This document shows, one piece after another, positions 25,275 to 35,700 of a stretch of 45,627 nt of DNA. The notes under the pieces were generated by a model. The model did no database searches. It was not told where the DNA came from and saw nothing but the letters and a program-made list of their open reading frames with translations. The position numbers and the translations under genes were made by a program. Position 1 is the first letter of the stretch. Every line of letters begins with the position of its first letter. This stretch comes from Actinomycetota bacterium (GTDB lineage Bacteria; Actinomycetota; Geothermincolia; Geothermincolales; RBG-13-55-18): positions 15,724-61,350 of the forward strand of contig JBFLWJ010000007.1 in NCBI GenBank assembly GCA_040757835.1, read 5' to 3'.

Positions 25275-28151
25275 CTAGGGGGCGAAGCCCTGCGAGTCGT
25301 GTCCGCCCGGCCAGTTGTAGGCGTGGTAGCCCTGGTAGAAGAAATACATGGGCCGCTCGCAGATCACCGGCTGGTCCGAGAGGATGTAGGCCGAGAGGTT
25401 CAGGCCCTCGCCGGCGTCCACTCCCACGTTGATGGTCAGGCGGGAGTGGGGATCGACGGTGTGGTTGGTGGTGATGGGCGGGCTGGGCGGGTCGGTGAGC
25501 ACGTAATAGGTCACCAGCAGGTTCGCAACCGCTCCGCCGGGGTTCTGCACCGTGAGGTACTCGTCGAAGCCGGGACCGGTGTAACCCTCGCCGAAGAACC
25601 ATTCCTGCGAGGTGGAGTTCACTCCCACCGCGCAGTGGCCGCCCGGCAATCCGCCGTGCAGCTGGTTGAAGTACATGGGCCGCTCCACCAGGATGGGCAG
25701 GTTGGCGTGGAGGTAAGTCGATACCTCCGCGTCCACCCCGCAGTCGGTGCGGGCGTTGATGGTGAAGCGCGAGTTGGCGGCGATGGTGTGGTTGGTGGTT
25801 ATGGGTACCCCCGCCGGGGTGTAGTACTGTATGGCCACGGTGGCGTCGGCCGCGTTGGGATTCTGGATGGTGATGTACTCGAAGAAGGGGTCAAAGGTCG
25901 CGCCCTCGGCCAGGTACCAGTCCCTGGAGAGGAAAGGTGACCCCATGACGATATGGCCTCCGTCCATCTCCCCGGCGAAGTTGAAGTACATGGGGCGCTC
26001 GGCCAGGATGGGCTGGTCGGACGAGATGGCCGCCGAGACCTCCAGGCCCGTACCGGCATCGACGTTGACCATGACGGTGTAGCGTGATTCCGGGGCGACG
26101 CGATGCTGCCGGTGGATGGGGTCTCCCCCGTTCACCAGGTAGGTTACGTCGACGGTGGCCCATGCCGTATTGGGGTTCTGGATGGTGAGGTACTCCTCGA
26201 AGCCGTCCAGGGTGCAGCCCTCAGCGAAATACCACTGGCGCGAGAGCTGGGTGGAACCCATGGCGTCGCTGCCCCCCTGCCAGTCGTGCCCGGACGTGCC
26301 GGCATAGCGGAAGTACATGGGCCGCTCGCAGATGATGGGCACGTCCGATTCCACCTTGAACGAGTTCTCCTGGCCCGCCCCCAGGTCGCTGTTGACGTAG
26401 ACGTTGTAGCGCGAGTTGGCGGGAACGGTATGGGTCTTCGTCTGTGGGACCGCCGACGGGGTGTAGTAGGTCACCCACACGTGGGCGTCAGCAGGCATGG
26501 GATTCTGGATGGTGATCCACTCGTCGAAGCCCGCTCCGGTATAGCCCTCCGCGAAGTACCAGTTGACGGGGATGGCGGTGAGGTCGATGGCCAGGTTGGA
26601 GACCTCGACCGCACCGATGCCTCCTAGCGACACCTTGTACTGGATGTAACGCGTAGGACCAAAGGGGACCGGTGTGCCGTTGGCCACAGCCGCCCATCCG
26701 CTCCAGGTACCGTCGGGGACGGGCACATCGCCGGTGCGCACCTCGACAGTGACGGAGGTGCCCGCTGGCACCACCTCATCCCAGGTGACGTTGCCCCATT
26801 GCGTCGGCGAGCCCGCGTCGAATACGGATGATAGCAGCCAGGAGGTACCGCCCGAGAAATTGGGAGTGCTGGTGGCGGTGCCGATGGCGGGTGGGACGAT
26901 GCTGCCGTAGCCGTTGTAGAAAGCGCGCAGGGTATTGCCTTCCAGGAAGGGAAGGACGGCGAAGACAGCTCCGTCATCCCACGCCGGACCGGGCGCAGGC
27001 ACGAGGTATGGGCTCGGGAATATGCTCCAGGGATTGCCGGGTTCCCTGTAGGCCTGCCCCACGCTGACCCCGGGGGGGCCATAACCGATGATCCCCATCT
27101 TGTATATGGTGCCGTCAAAGGTCAGTTCCCACACGTCGATGCCGCTCTGGTACCAGGGGGCGGCACCAGATGCGAGGACCGGGTTCGCGGCATCCTTGGT
27201 CCAGACCACGCCATCGGGTGAGGAGGCCATCCCGATGCCGTAGTTGCCGATGGTGTCATCGGAGGAATAGGCCATGAGATAGTCGTCCATCCAGGGCCGC
27301 TCGAGTATCTTGAAGGAACCGGGGCCGGTGACGTCCCAGGATGCGGCGTTCTCGGTCAGCACGGGGTTGGCCGCGCTCCGGGCCCACGAGACGCCGTCCG
27401 TCGAAAACGCGTACCCTATGCGGCCCGTTCCGGTGGCATCGAAGGCGAGGTACCACAGGCCGTAACCGCCGTTGACGAGCTTTACGACCGCCGAGTCCAG
27501 GAACTGCTCCCAGGAACCGGCCGCGCCTGGACCGAAGACGAAATTGGCGTCCCTGGTCCAGTCGATGAGGTCGGGTGAGGTCGCGCGGCCATAGCGTATA
27601 GCGCCGCCGCTGTCATAGCCGCGGAAGAACATGGTGTAGTGGTCACCCTCGTCGAGGATGGGGCCGTAACTCACTCCCCCCGCATCCCATGCCGTCGCCG
27701 CCGCGCTGCTGCGCTCGAGCACCGGATTGCCGGGGTGTTTCGTCCAGGTGACCCCGTCGGGGGATGAGGCGTAGCCGACGGCATTGATGCCGGCGCCATC
27801 GGTCCCGCGGTAGAGCACCTCGTATCCGCCGCCGTCCTTCCGCATGGGATACCCGATCAGCCCCAGGGCATCCATGGTCCCCGCCGCCGAGCCGAGCACG
27901 GGATTGGCCGCGTCCTTGGTCATAAAGTTTGCCATATAGCTCTTGCGTATGGTGCCGGGCACGCTCATTGTATCGATGAAACTGGACGAGCTGTAACGGG
28001 AACTGTCGTACCAGAGGTCCTGGCCGGGGCCACCCGACCAGTCGGTCTGGCGCCACTCCCAGCCGTCCGCCACAGCGGCCGGCGGCGGCAGGAGAGTTAT
28101 GAAGAGCGCGGAGATAAGGAAACACAACCCGAAGACCAGCAACCTGCGCAT
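25275..28151 (-). CDS. Secreted glycosidase-like propeller protein with four FAEG repeats
   Basis: 958 residues; the ATG at 28151 follows GGGGAGGT. The signal peptide is about residues 5-28 (LVFGLCFLISALFITLLPP). Residues 50-430 repeat SSPDGV.WTK...NPVL, Y.M.(F/Y) and DD/DE strands, the pattern of five-bladed GH43/GH130-like propellers; I cannot place catalytic acids with confidence. A beta-domain (about 435-525) has the pattern SSVFDAGSP..W, W.EVVPAGT.VTVEVRTG and RYIQYKV. Four repeat units begin near 527, 637, 742 and 849 (WYFAEGYTG, WYFAEGCTL, WYLAEGATF, WFFGEGYTG), ending GGHDSQGFAP. Its units use EW/EY-(I/L)T(I/V)QNP and lack most of the ordered cysteine marks of the 6486-21054 group. 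It may bind or process glycans outside the cell. Confidence 0.88.
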   Translation of the reverse strand: MRRLLVFGLCFLISALFITLLPPPAAVADGWEWRQTDWSGGPGQDLWYDSSRYSSSSFIDTMSVPGTIRKSYMANFMTKDAANPVLGSAAGTMDALGLIGYPMRKDGGGYEVLYRGTDGAGINAVGYASSPDGVTWTKHPGNPVLERSSAAATAWDAGGVSYGPILDEGDHYTMFFRGYDSGGAIRYGRATSPDLIDWTRDANFVFGPGAAGSWEQFLDSAVVKLVNGGYGLWYLAFDATGTGRIGYAFSTDGVSWARSAANPVLTENAASWDVTGPGSFKILERPWMDDYLMAYSSDDTIGNYGIGMASSPDGVVWTKDAANPVLASGAAPWYQSGIDVWELTFDGTIYKMGIIGYGPPGVSVGQAYREPGNPWSIFPSPYLVPAPGPAWDDGAVFAVLPFLEGNTLRAFYNGYGSIVPPAIGTATSTPNFSGGTSWLLSSVFDAGSPTQWGNVTWDEVVPAGTSVTVEVRTGDVPVPDGTWSGWAAVANGTPVPFGPTRYIQYKVSLGGIGAVEVSNLAIDLTAIPVNWYFAEGYTGAGFDEWITIQNPMPADAHVWVTYYTPSAVPQTKTHTVPANSRYNVYVNSDLGAGQENSFKVESDVPIICERPMYFRYAGTSGHDWQGGSDAMGSTQLSRQWYFAEGCTLDGFEEYLTIQNPNTAWATVDVTYLVNGGDPIHRQHRVAPESRYTVMVNVDAGTGLEVSAAISSDQPILAERPMYFNFAGEMDGGHIVMGSPFLSRDWYLAEGATFDPFFEYITIQNPNAADATVAIQYYTPAGVPITTNHTIAANSRFTINARTDCGVDAEVSTYLHANLPILVERPMYFNQLHGGLPGGHCAVGVNSTSQEWFFGEGYTGPGFDEYLTVQNPGGAVANLLVTYYVLTDPPSPPITTNHTVDPHSRLTINVGVDAGEGLNLSAYILSDQPVICERPMYFFYQGYHAYNWPGGHDSQGFAP

Positions 28152-28309
28152 GGCGCACCTCCCCGATAAGAGCCCGGCAATTTAGGACTTAAGACGACCG
28201 CCGTCCGTTGTGAGTATCCGATCTTTCCTTGCTTTACTTTTCGCTGAACCGACCCTATATCCTTTCCTATATATCCACATCCGCGCACGGCTAATCCCGA
28301 CCGTGGCAA

Positions 28310-28404
28310 TGGGGTCAGCCCCTGACATGTGACATGCCAGGTAAGCTCGAAGCTCTGGGTTGCTGCTACGCAACGCAATGTCACATGTCAGGGGCTGACC
28401 CCAT
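28310..28404. repeat. MITE-like family 2 unit (arms 28310-28335 and 28378-28404)
   Basis: The inverted arms flank a 42-bp interior with GCTCGAAGCTCTGGG and GCTGCTACGCAA, closely related to that of the 14871 unit. It lies upstream of the 25275-28151 gene and downstream of the 28457 gene. Confidence 0.85.
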
Positions 28405-28423
28405 TGCCCATTGTCTGCCCACA

Positions 28424-28448
28424 ATGTCACATGTCAGGGGCTGACCCC
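28424..28448 (+). repeat. Family 2 arm (single)
   Basis: A solo arm ending 8 bp before the stop codon of the minus-strand 28457 gene. Together with 28310-28404 it leaves almost nothing unaccounted for in the 28152-28456 gap apart from an AT-richer stretch at 28180-28290. Confidence 0.8.
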
Positions 28449-28456
28449 GACCGGCA

Positions 28457-31400
28457 CTAAGGGAGATGGCGGGTGGTGCCGCCGGCTCCGACGGTGATGG
28501 CGCCGGAGCCGAGGGAGGTCACGCCGAAGAGGGAGGCCGGCGAACCCCCGCAGGGGTACCAGGTGAGGCCACCATCGCTCGTCCTGAAGGCCGCACCTCC
28601 TTCGCCCACCACCCAGGCGATGAGCGGGCTGGCCGCAAATACGGCACGCAGGTTCGCGGTGGTGACGGGGATAGAAAGAGCGGCTGTGCCCGCTTTACCC
28701 GCGGCCGCGGTGCCCCTCACACTCTCCGCACCGCCCGCTTCCACCTCCGCGGCTGCCTCCGTGGAATCCGAGGCGGCTATGGCGGAGGTCCCCTTGACCA
28801 CCCAGGTGAGGCCGCCGTTGTCGGTGCGCAAGACGGTCCCCGCGCCGCCCACGGCCCAGCAGGTGTCGGCGCTGACGGCGGAGACGCCGTAGAGGGTCGC
28901 GGTCACGCGGGAGTTCTGGGGCGCCCACGACGCCCCGCCGTCCACCGTCTTGAGCACCACGCCCCCCGCGCCCACCGCCCATGCGGTGCCGGAGTCGACG
29001 GCGCTCACGGCGTACAGGCTGGACCCGGTGCCCGAGGCCTGCGGCGTCCAGGTGGCCCCCCCGTCCACGGTCTTCATGATCGTCCCTGCGTCGCCCACGG
29101 CCCACGCGGTGGTCGCTCCGGCCGCGTCCACACCGTAGAGGGTGCGGGTGGCGCCGGCGGGATGCATTGTCCAGGTGGAACCACCGTCGCCGGTGGTGAG
29201 GATGGCGCCGCCTTCACCCACGGCCCATACCCTGGCCGCGCTTCCCGCGGCCACGCCGTACAGCCACAGGCCGCACCCGGAGTCCTGCGGTCTCCAGGTC
29301 GCGCCGCCGTCATTGGACCTCATGATGGTGCCGCCCTCGCCCACCGCCCAGGCCCTTCCGCCGCCGGCGTCGATGCCACGCAGGTCGGCTTTCCTCACCA
29401 CGAAACCGGCGGCGGCTGAAGTGGCCACCGTTGTGGTGACGGTGACGGCCACCTTCCCCTCCAGCTGCGGGGGCACCTTGACCACGATGCGCCCCTCGGA
29501 CCAGTAGTCGTATACCTGCGGCCTCACGCCGCCGAAAGAGACGTAGCTGGTGGGCCCCTCCCGCGGCCCGAAGGCGGCGCCGGTTATCTCTACCTGGGAA
29601 CCGGCCGTGCCGGATGGCGGGGTTATGGCATATATGGTGGGGGGCATGACGGCGGTGAAGGCGAGCGCGGCGGTGGTGCCGGCAGCGGTGGTCACCGTCA
29701 CCTTGACCTGGCCGACCACCCCGGGGGGCACCCTGACCACGATGTGGTCGTTGGCCCAGGCGGTGTATTCGGCGGCCTTGACCGTGCCGAAGCTCACGTA
29801 TCCCGAGCCCCGGCAGGGCCCGAAACCGCTGCCGTAGATGGTGACCTCCTGGCCGGTCACCGCGGTGGTGGGGTCGAGGAAATCCGCTTTCGGCCTGATG
29901 ATCTCGGGCAGGGAGGGCGCCGCGCGGGAGACGGTCACCTTCACGGCGTTGGAGGTGCCTGACGCCGTCACCACCTTGACCTCGGCGCTCTCGGGCGCGT
30001 TCCCGGGCACGGTGAGGCGGATCAGGTTGTTGGTCCAGTACTCGAACTCGGTGACCTTCACCCCGCCGATGGTCACGTACGATCCGCCACGCTGGGAGCC
30101 GAAGGAGGCCCCGGCTATGGTGAGGGGTTTGCCCGGGCGGCAGTGGTAAGGGCTCACCCCGTCCAGCTTGGGGAGGATGATGAGCAGCCGCCCGGCCGAG
30201 GTGCCCAGGGGGGTGGTGACGGTTATCTCCTCGCGGGGAGACGCGCCCGGCGGCATGACCACTTTTATGACGCGCTCGCTCCACTGGGCGTACTGTATCG
30301 CCCTGACGGCGCCGAAGGAGACGAACGAGCCCTCGTTGCCGTCGCCGAAGGCCAGGCCGGAGAGGGTGACGGTGCCCTTGGCCTGGGCCGTGGTGGGAGA
30401 GACCGCGTCCAGACGGGGCGAGGCGCGGAAGGTGAACACGGTGCCGTGCGCGCCCACGGCGTATGCGGTGTCCTTATCGGGCGCCGCTATGCCCCGCAGG
30501 GCGTTGGCGGTGCCGGTGTCCCGGGTGGTCCAGGTGAGGCCGCCGTCCGTGGTGCGTGCCGCGAAGCCATCCCGGCCCGCGACCCAGGCGGTCCGGGCCG
30601 CGTCAGCCGCGGCCGCGCCGCCGCGCGGCGCGGAAACGGCGGTGAGGTCCACCGCGGTACCCGCGTCCAGGGGGAACCAGGTGCGGCCGCCGTCGCTCGT
30701 GCGCAGCAGCGTCCCCGCCTCGCCGCAGGCCCACACGTTCTCGCCGTCGCTGCCGCATACCGAGAAGAGGTCGCTGGTGGTGCCCGATTCCTGCACCGTC
30801 CAGGTCTCCCCGGCATCGCCGGTCTTCAGGATGGCGCCTCCGCGCCCGACGGCGTAAGCGATATCAGCGCTGGCGGCGTAGACCCCAAGGAGGTCCACGG
30901 CGCTCTCCCCCGCTCCCCCGGGGTCCTGGCGGTACCAGGTATAGCCCTCGTCGAAGGTGCGCACGATGGTGCCGCGCCGCCCCACCGCCCAGGCGGTCTT
31001 GCCGTCCACGCAGGATATGTCGTGGAGGTCGTAGGAGGCGCGCGACGGTTGCTCCTCCCAGCTGCCGCCGCCGTCCCAGGTGCGCAGGATGAGGCCATCC
31101 TGCCCCACCAGCCAGGCGTCGTCGGGACCTGGTGACGCCACGCCGTAGAGGTTCCCGGTGGTGCCGGGATAGAGGCCGCTCCAGGTGAAGCCGCCGTCCG
31201 TGGTGCGCAGGGCGGCCCCCGCCTCCCCCGCCGCCCAGGCCGTGTCCCGGTCGGCGGCGCAGGCGTCGTTCAGGGAGCGACCGTCGCTGATGTGCTGCGG
31301 TATCCAGGTTCCCCCGCCATCGTAGGTCCTGACCACCATGCCGTTCTCCCCTACCGCCCAGGCGTCATCGCCCCCAGCGGCGTGGATGGCACGGATGTTG

Positions 31401-32353
31401 TTCGAGTCGCCCGCGTCCTGCGGGCCCCAGGTGGCGCCGCCGTCGGCGGTCTTGAGCAGGAGGCCCCCTCCGCCAGCCAGCCAGGCGGTGGTGGCGTCCA
31501 CGGCGCAGACAGCGGTAAGGGTCGTCGTGGTCTCCAGGTTGTGGGCGGCCCAGGTGAGGCCGCCGTCGCCGCTGAGGATCACCGTTCCCGTCTCGCCCAC
31601 CGCCCACAGGGTGGAGGGCGTGCCGGCGGAAGCCATATCCACGAGGTTATCGCCGGTGTTTGTCACCTGAAGGGCCCAGGTGAGGCCGCCGTCGGATGTG
31701 CTCAGAACGGTGCCGTTCTCTCCCGCCGCCACGGCCGTATCGGGTCCCGAGGCGCGAATGGAGGTCAGCCGGCTCTGGTTGCCGGGGTCGCGGTGATCCC
31801 AGGTGAGGCCGCCGTCCGTGCTGCGCAGGACCACCGGGCCTTCGGCGGCGGCCCAGATGGCGGAAGGGCTGGCGCCGCCACCGCCGGTGGCGGAGATGTC
31901 GTATATGTCCCGGCCCAGGCCGGGGTCCATGGACTGCCAGGCTTTGCCGCCGTCGGAGGTGTGCAGGACGGTGCCGCGGTTGCCGGCAGCCCAGGCGGTG
32001 GTGGTGTCCACGGCGGAGACGCAGAGCAGGTCCTCCTGCGTTCCGGATTCCTGGGGTATCCAGGTGGCGCCGCCGTCCCGGGTATGGAAGACGAACCCGC
32101 CGTCGCCGACGGTCCACGCCGTATCCGGGCTGGCGGCGGAGATGTCGCGCAGGCCGGTGGGACCGGCCTGGGACTGCCCGTCCTCGAGCTGAGCGCGCGG
32201 CGAGGCGTGCGCTGCGATGTCCCCCGTGGGCACAGCCGACATGGAAGCGAGGAAGGCCAGTACCGACAGGGCGCACAATATAAAGCCGCAGCGACGCCTG
32301 GAGCGGCGCCTCGCGCGCTTTATGGAGCCGAAACCCGTTCTCATCGTGGGCAT
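28457..32353 (-). CDS. Giant secreted YCF48-like propeller protein with four internal TIG domains
   Basis: 1298 residues. The ATG at 32353 follows GAGGAGGG; GTG at 32356 is an alternative. A strongly basic N-region (RRRSRRR) precedes the signal segment at about 24-42. Thirteen full blades plus a closing half blade (about 60-645) repeat AWAVG..GT.LRT.DGG.TW with a period near 41 residues. Four IPT/TIG domains follow (about 646-988; VSFG..., W....I.V.VPPG, VTTA.GT). Six more blades and a closing strand run to the C-terminus (about 990-1298). Roughly 14 + 7 blades suggests three seven-bladed propellers separated by a TIG rod. It has no FAEG units, unlike most neighbours, and no visible cell-wall anchor. 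It is divergent from the related 32746 gene. A role in extracellular binding is likely; the partner is unknown. Confidence 0.9.
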   Translation of the reverse strand: MPTMRTGFGSIKRARRRSRRRCGFILCALSVLAFLASMSAVPTGDIAAHASPRAQLEDGQSQAGPTGLRDISAASPDTAWTVGDGGFVFHTRDGGATWIPQESGTQEDLLCVSAVDTTTAWAAGNRGTVLHTSDGGKAWQSMDPGLGRDIYDISATGGGGASPSAIWAAAEGPVVLRSTDGGLTWDHRDPGNQSRLTSIRASGPDTAVAAGENGTVLSTSDGGLTWALQVTNTGDNLVDMASAGTPSTLWAVGETGTVILSGDGGLTWAAHNLETTTTLTAVCAVDATTAWLAGGGGLLLKTADGGATWGPQDAGDSNNIRAIHAAGGDDAWAVGENGMVVRTYDGGGTWIPQHISDGRSLNDACAADRDTAWAAGEAGAALRTTDGGFTWSGLYPGTTGNLYGVASPGPDDAWLVGQDGLILRTWDGGGSWEEQPSRASYDLHDISCVDGKTAWAVGRRGTIVRTFDEGYTWYRQDPGGAGESAVDLLGVYAASADIAYAVGRGGAILKTGDAGETWTVQESGTTSDLFSVCGSDGENVWACGEAGTLLRTSDGGRTWFPLDAGTAVDLTAVSAPRGGAAAADAARTAWVAGRDGFAARTTDGGLTWTTRDTGTANALRGIAAPDKDTAYAVGAHGTVFTFRASPRLDAVSPTTAQAKGTVTLSGLAFGDGNEGSFVSFGAVRAIQYAQWSERVIKVVMPPGASPREEITVTTPLGTSAGRLLIILPKLDGVSPYHCRPGKPLTIAGASFGSQRGGSYVTIGGVKVTEFEYWTNNLIRLTVPGNAPESAEVKVVTASGTSNAVKVTVSRAAPSLPEIIRPKADFLDPTTAVTGQEVTIYGSGFGPCRGSGYVSFGTVKAAEYTAWANDHIVVRVPPGVVGQVKVTVTTAAGTTAALAFTAVMPPTIYAITPPSGTAGSQVEITGAAFGPREGPTSYVSFGGVRPQVYDYWSEGRIVVKVPPQLEGKVAVTVTTTVATSAAAGFVVRKADLRGIDAGGGRAWAVGEGGTIMRSNDGGATWRPQDSGCGLWLYGVAAGSAARVWAVGEGGAILTTGDGGSTWTMHPAGATRTLYGVDAAGATTAWAVGDAGTIMKTVDGGATWTPQASGTGSSLYAVSAVDSGTAWAVGAGGVVLKTVDGGASWAPQNSRVTATLYGVSAVSADTCWAVGGAGTVLRTDNGGLTWVVKGTSAIAASDSTEAAAEVEAGGAESVRGTAAAGKAGTAALSIPVTTANLRAVFAASPLIAWVVGEGGAAFRTSDGGLTWYPCGGSPASLFGVTSLGSGAITVGAGGTTRHLP

Positions 32354-32483
32354 CACACGGCCCTCCTCACAGCGGCCAGGGTACGTTCGGCCGTGACCTC
32401 CACGCGGAGAAACCATGGAGCGTTATTCCTCATTTCTTCCGCCCTGGATACTCGCTTAAGCTCTGGTTTTACCGGTATAGAAT

Positions 32484-32492
32484 ATTCTACCA
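32484..32492 (-). promoter_or_regulatory. Predicted extended -10 promoter for the 28457 gene, in a palindrome
   Basis: On the minus strand TGG precedes TAGAAT. The -10 lies in a perfect 12-bp palindrome TAGAATATTCTA (32478-32489), which could bind a regulator. The same TGG-TAGAAT box is used upstream of the 441-2138 gene. Confidence 0.45.
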
Positions 32493-32517
32493 CGCCAAAG
32501 CGCAGCCTCCCGCTCTT

Positions 32518-32586
32518 GGGGCCGTATCTTTACCCTTAGATCAAGCGATGGACCGTCGGTAAAGTGAAGGGCGAAGATGCGGCCTC
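32518..32586. repeat. 69-bp imperfect palindrome, family 1, copy E
   Basis: The arms are GGGGCCGTATCTTTACCCTT and GTGAAGGGCGAAGATGCGGCC, with centre CAAGCGATGGACCGTC. It sits between the divergent promoters of the 28457 and 32746 genes. The rest of the 32354-32745 interval is promoter and leader sequence. Confidence 0.8.
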
Positions 32587-32593
32587 ATTCGCG

Positions 32594-32623
32594 TTGACGC
32601 TATTTCGGATCCGGGATTAGAAT
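32594..32623 (+). promoter_or_regulatory. Predicted promoter for the 32746 gene
   Basis: TTGACG (32594-32599), an 18-base spacer and TAGAAT (32618-32623), a good sigma-A-type match. It would give a leader of about 115 nt. Confidence 0.65.
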
Positions 32624-32745
32624 TATTCAGAGGAACGACACATCCATCCATGAGGGCAAGCCGGTACTTCTCGGGACGCGCCCGGGCCTTTCCGCCCCCC
32701 CGCGAACGCCAGGACGCGGACCAGATAGACATCGGGGGTGACGAG

Positions 32746-35700
32746 ATGAGGTATCCATCGCAAACGAGGTCTCACGCTGTGCGCGTCCTGGTCCTGGCCG
32801 CGGCATTCCTGTTGACAGCAATGCCGGTCGCCGCGGTGGCGGTCCCCACCGTTGGGACAGAGGCGAAGATAGGCGCAGACGCCGGGGTGTACGGTGATGT
32901 CACCGTACCGGGTGAGGTGTGGGAGCCCTGCGCCCCGGAGGGCATCTCCTCCCTGAGCGTCACCGAGATCGAGGCCGCGGGCCAGAACACCGCCTACGCG
33001 GTGGTCGACGACACCACGGGCAAGGTGCTCAAGACCACCGACTACGGCGACACCTGGGACATCATATCCCTGGCCACGAATTGGGGCTGGATGGGTTCTG
33101 TCTCGGTGGTCAGCGACCAGACCGTCTGGGCCGGGAAGGTCGGCGCGGGCGTGGCCATCACCACCAACGGGGGCGGCAGCTGGAGCTATGGTGGCAGCCC
33201 TGTCTATCAGTACACCCTGGAGGCCACCGACGATCTTCACGCCTGGGCAGGTGGGTCCTTCGGCCCCGGGGGCGCGTTCATACAGGAGACCTACAACGCG
33301 GGTGGAGACTGGATCCACCGCTGGGGTTACGGGAACGGTTCGTGCCAGGACATCGAGAGTTCCAGCGCCACCGACTTCTGGGCAGTGGGCAACACGTCCT
33401 ACCGCGGCTGGATCGCCCACTATCACGAGGGCGAATGGTCCGACCAGACCCCCAGCGACCCCTCTCTTCCCGAACTTAAGGCTTGTTGGGCGGTGAGCGA
33501 CACCACCGCCTGGGCGGTGGGCGGCACCACGATCCTCAGGACCACGGACTCAGGGGCCACGTGGGAGACCCACGCTGCGCCAGCCGGCAGCGGAAGCCTT
33601 CAGGACATATGCGCCCTCGACCCCAGCACCGCCTTCGCAGTGGGCGGAAGCGGCACCATCATCAAGACCACCGACGGCGGCGCCACCTGGACCCGTATGT
33701 ACAACCCCAGCACCGAGACCCTCTACAGCGTCTGCGCGGCGGACTCCACCCACGCCTTCGCGGTGGGCACCAAGGGCACCGTCCTGCGCCTGGTGCAGGC
33801 CAACACCAGGGTGGGCAGCGACGTCACCGTTGGCTTGAAGGGCAGCGACACCATCACCTTCTCCGAGGTGACGGCGGCGGGGAACACCATCGAGTCGTCC
33901 GCGGAGGCCCCCACCGGCGAGGAGTTCGACTACCACATCTCCCTGAAGTGCGTCGACATCTCCAGCAGCGCCTCCTTCGCGGGCGCGGCCGAGGTGAAGT
34001 TCCCGTATGGCGAAGGCCTGATATGGGACGAGCGCTCGTTCCGCATGCTCCACAACACCGGCAGCGGCTGGGAGGACGTGACCACGGAAGTGGACACGGA
34101 GAACAACATCCTCACCGGGGAGGTGACATCGCTCTCGGAGTTCGCGTTCATCTTCCCCATCCCCAAGATCAAGAGCGTTAGTCCCACCTGGGGCAAGCGG
34201 GGGACCACCATCGATGCCGACCTCTACGGTTACGGTTTCTGGGAGGCGCCCGGGGACAAGCCCACGATACAACTGAAAAGCGGGGAGATGGCCATCGACG
34301 CCACCGACATCGTGGTGCACAGCCTCTACCACATCAGCTGCAAGTTCCCCCTCCCGGCGGACGCCGCGCTCGATACCTGGGACGTATACATCATGAACCC
34401 CGACGATTCCTACGAGGACACGTTCTGGGGTTTCAAGGTCGTGGAGAACCCGCCGCCCGCGCCCGCGATAACCGCGATAACTCCATACTACGGGGCCAGG
34501 GGGACCACGGTGAACATCAGCGACCTGGCCGGCACCGGTTTCTGGGATGCCCCCACCGTCCAGCCCACGGTCAAGCTCACCCGGGCCGGTGAAGACGACA
34601 TCCTCGCGACGGGAGTCAACGTCTACAACGACGGCACCAAGATAACCTGCGGCTTCCCCATACCCGCGGACGCTTACTCCGGGCCGTGGGGCGTCACGGT
34701 GATAAACCCCGACGGCCAGCTGGCGACCCTGGCGGAGAGCTTCATGGTCACGGGAGGGCTGCCGGCCCCCACCCTGACCAGTATCACCCCCAACGTGGGA
34801 GCGCTGGGCGACTACGTCGACGTCACCCTGGAGGGGACCGGCTTCTGGGGAAAACCGTACGTCTATCTCTCCGGGCATGACGTGGGGCAGAACCCCTTGG
34901 GCTCCCTCGCCAACGTGGTGGTCACTGACGGTACCACCATCACCTGCACGTTTAAACTTGTTACTAACGTGAAGCCTGGCGTCTACGATGTGAACGTGAG
35001 AAACCAGGACAACCAGCTGGCTACCCTGGTCGGCGCCTTCACCATCACCTCCCCCGCGCCCGCCATCACCGGCGTCTCGCCCCCCAGCGGGGAGGCGGGC
35101 ACGGAGGTGACCCTCACCGGCACCGCCTTCGGGCGTTACCGCTGGGACTCGAGCGTCACCTTCGGGGGTGTGCCGGCCACGGAGTTCCCCTCCTGGAACA
35201 TAACTCAGATCGTGGTGAAGGTACCGGCCGGCGTGCCGTCGGGGCCGGTCAAGGTCAAGGTGACCACGGACTGGGGCGAGTCCAACGAGGCCGACTTCAC
35301 CGTCGGAACGGTGGTGCTGCCCGCCATCACCGACCTCGCTCCCGCCTCTGGCAAGATCGGCACCCAGGTGACGGTGACCGGCACCGGCTTCGGGGCTACC
35401 CGGGGCACCTCCTACGTTAAGTTCGGGGCCACCAAGGCCACCTCCTACATCTCGTGGTCGGACACCCAGGTGGTGTGCAAGGTGCCGGCGGGCTCGGCGG
35501 GCGCGGTGAACGTGACCCTGACCACCGCCGCGGGCGCCTCGAACGGCGTCGCCTTCAACGTGCTCCCCTACCTAAGCACCCTCTCCCCCAAGTCGGGGAC
35601 CCAGGGCACCCAGGTGACGGTGACCGGCACCGGCTTCGGGGCTACCCGGGGCACCTCCTACGTTAAGTTCGGGGCCACCAAGGCCACCTCCTACATCTCG

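Noticed and set aside
25275..28151. Assignment of glycoside hydrolase activity to the 25275 protein
   Set aside because: The blade pattern resembles GH43/GH130 propellers, but I could not place the catalytic acids, so only a fold-level description is given.
31292..32539. Long antisense open frame across the propeller gene 28457-32353
   Set aside because: Low-complexity Gly/Ala/Arg/Val composition with periodicity copied from the sense-strand blades, and no ribosome site or domain.
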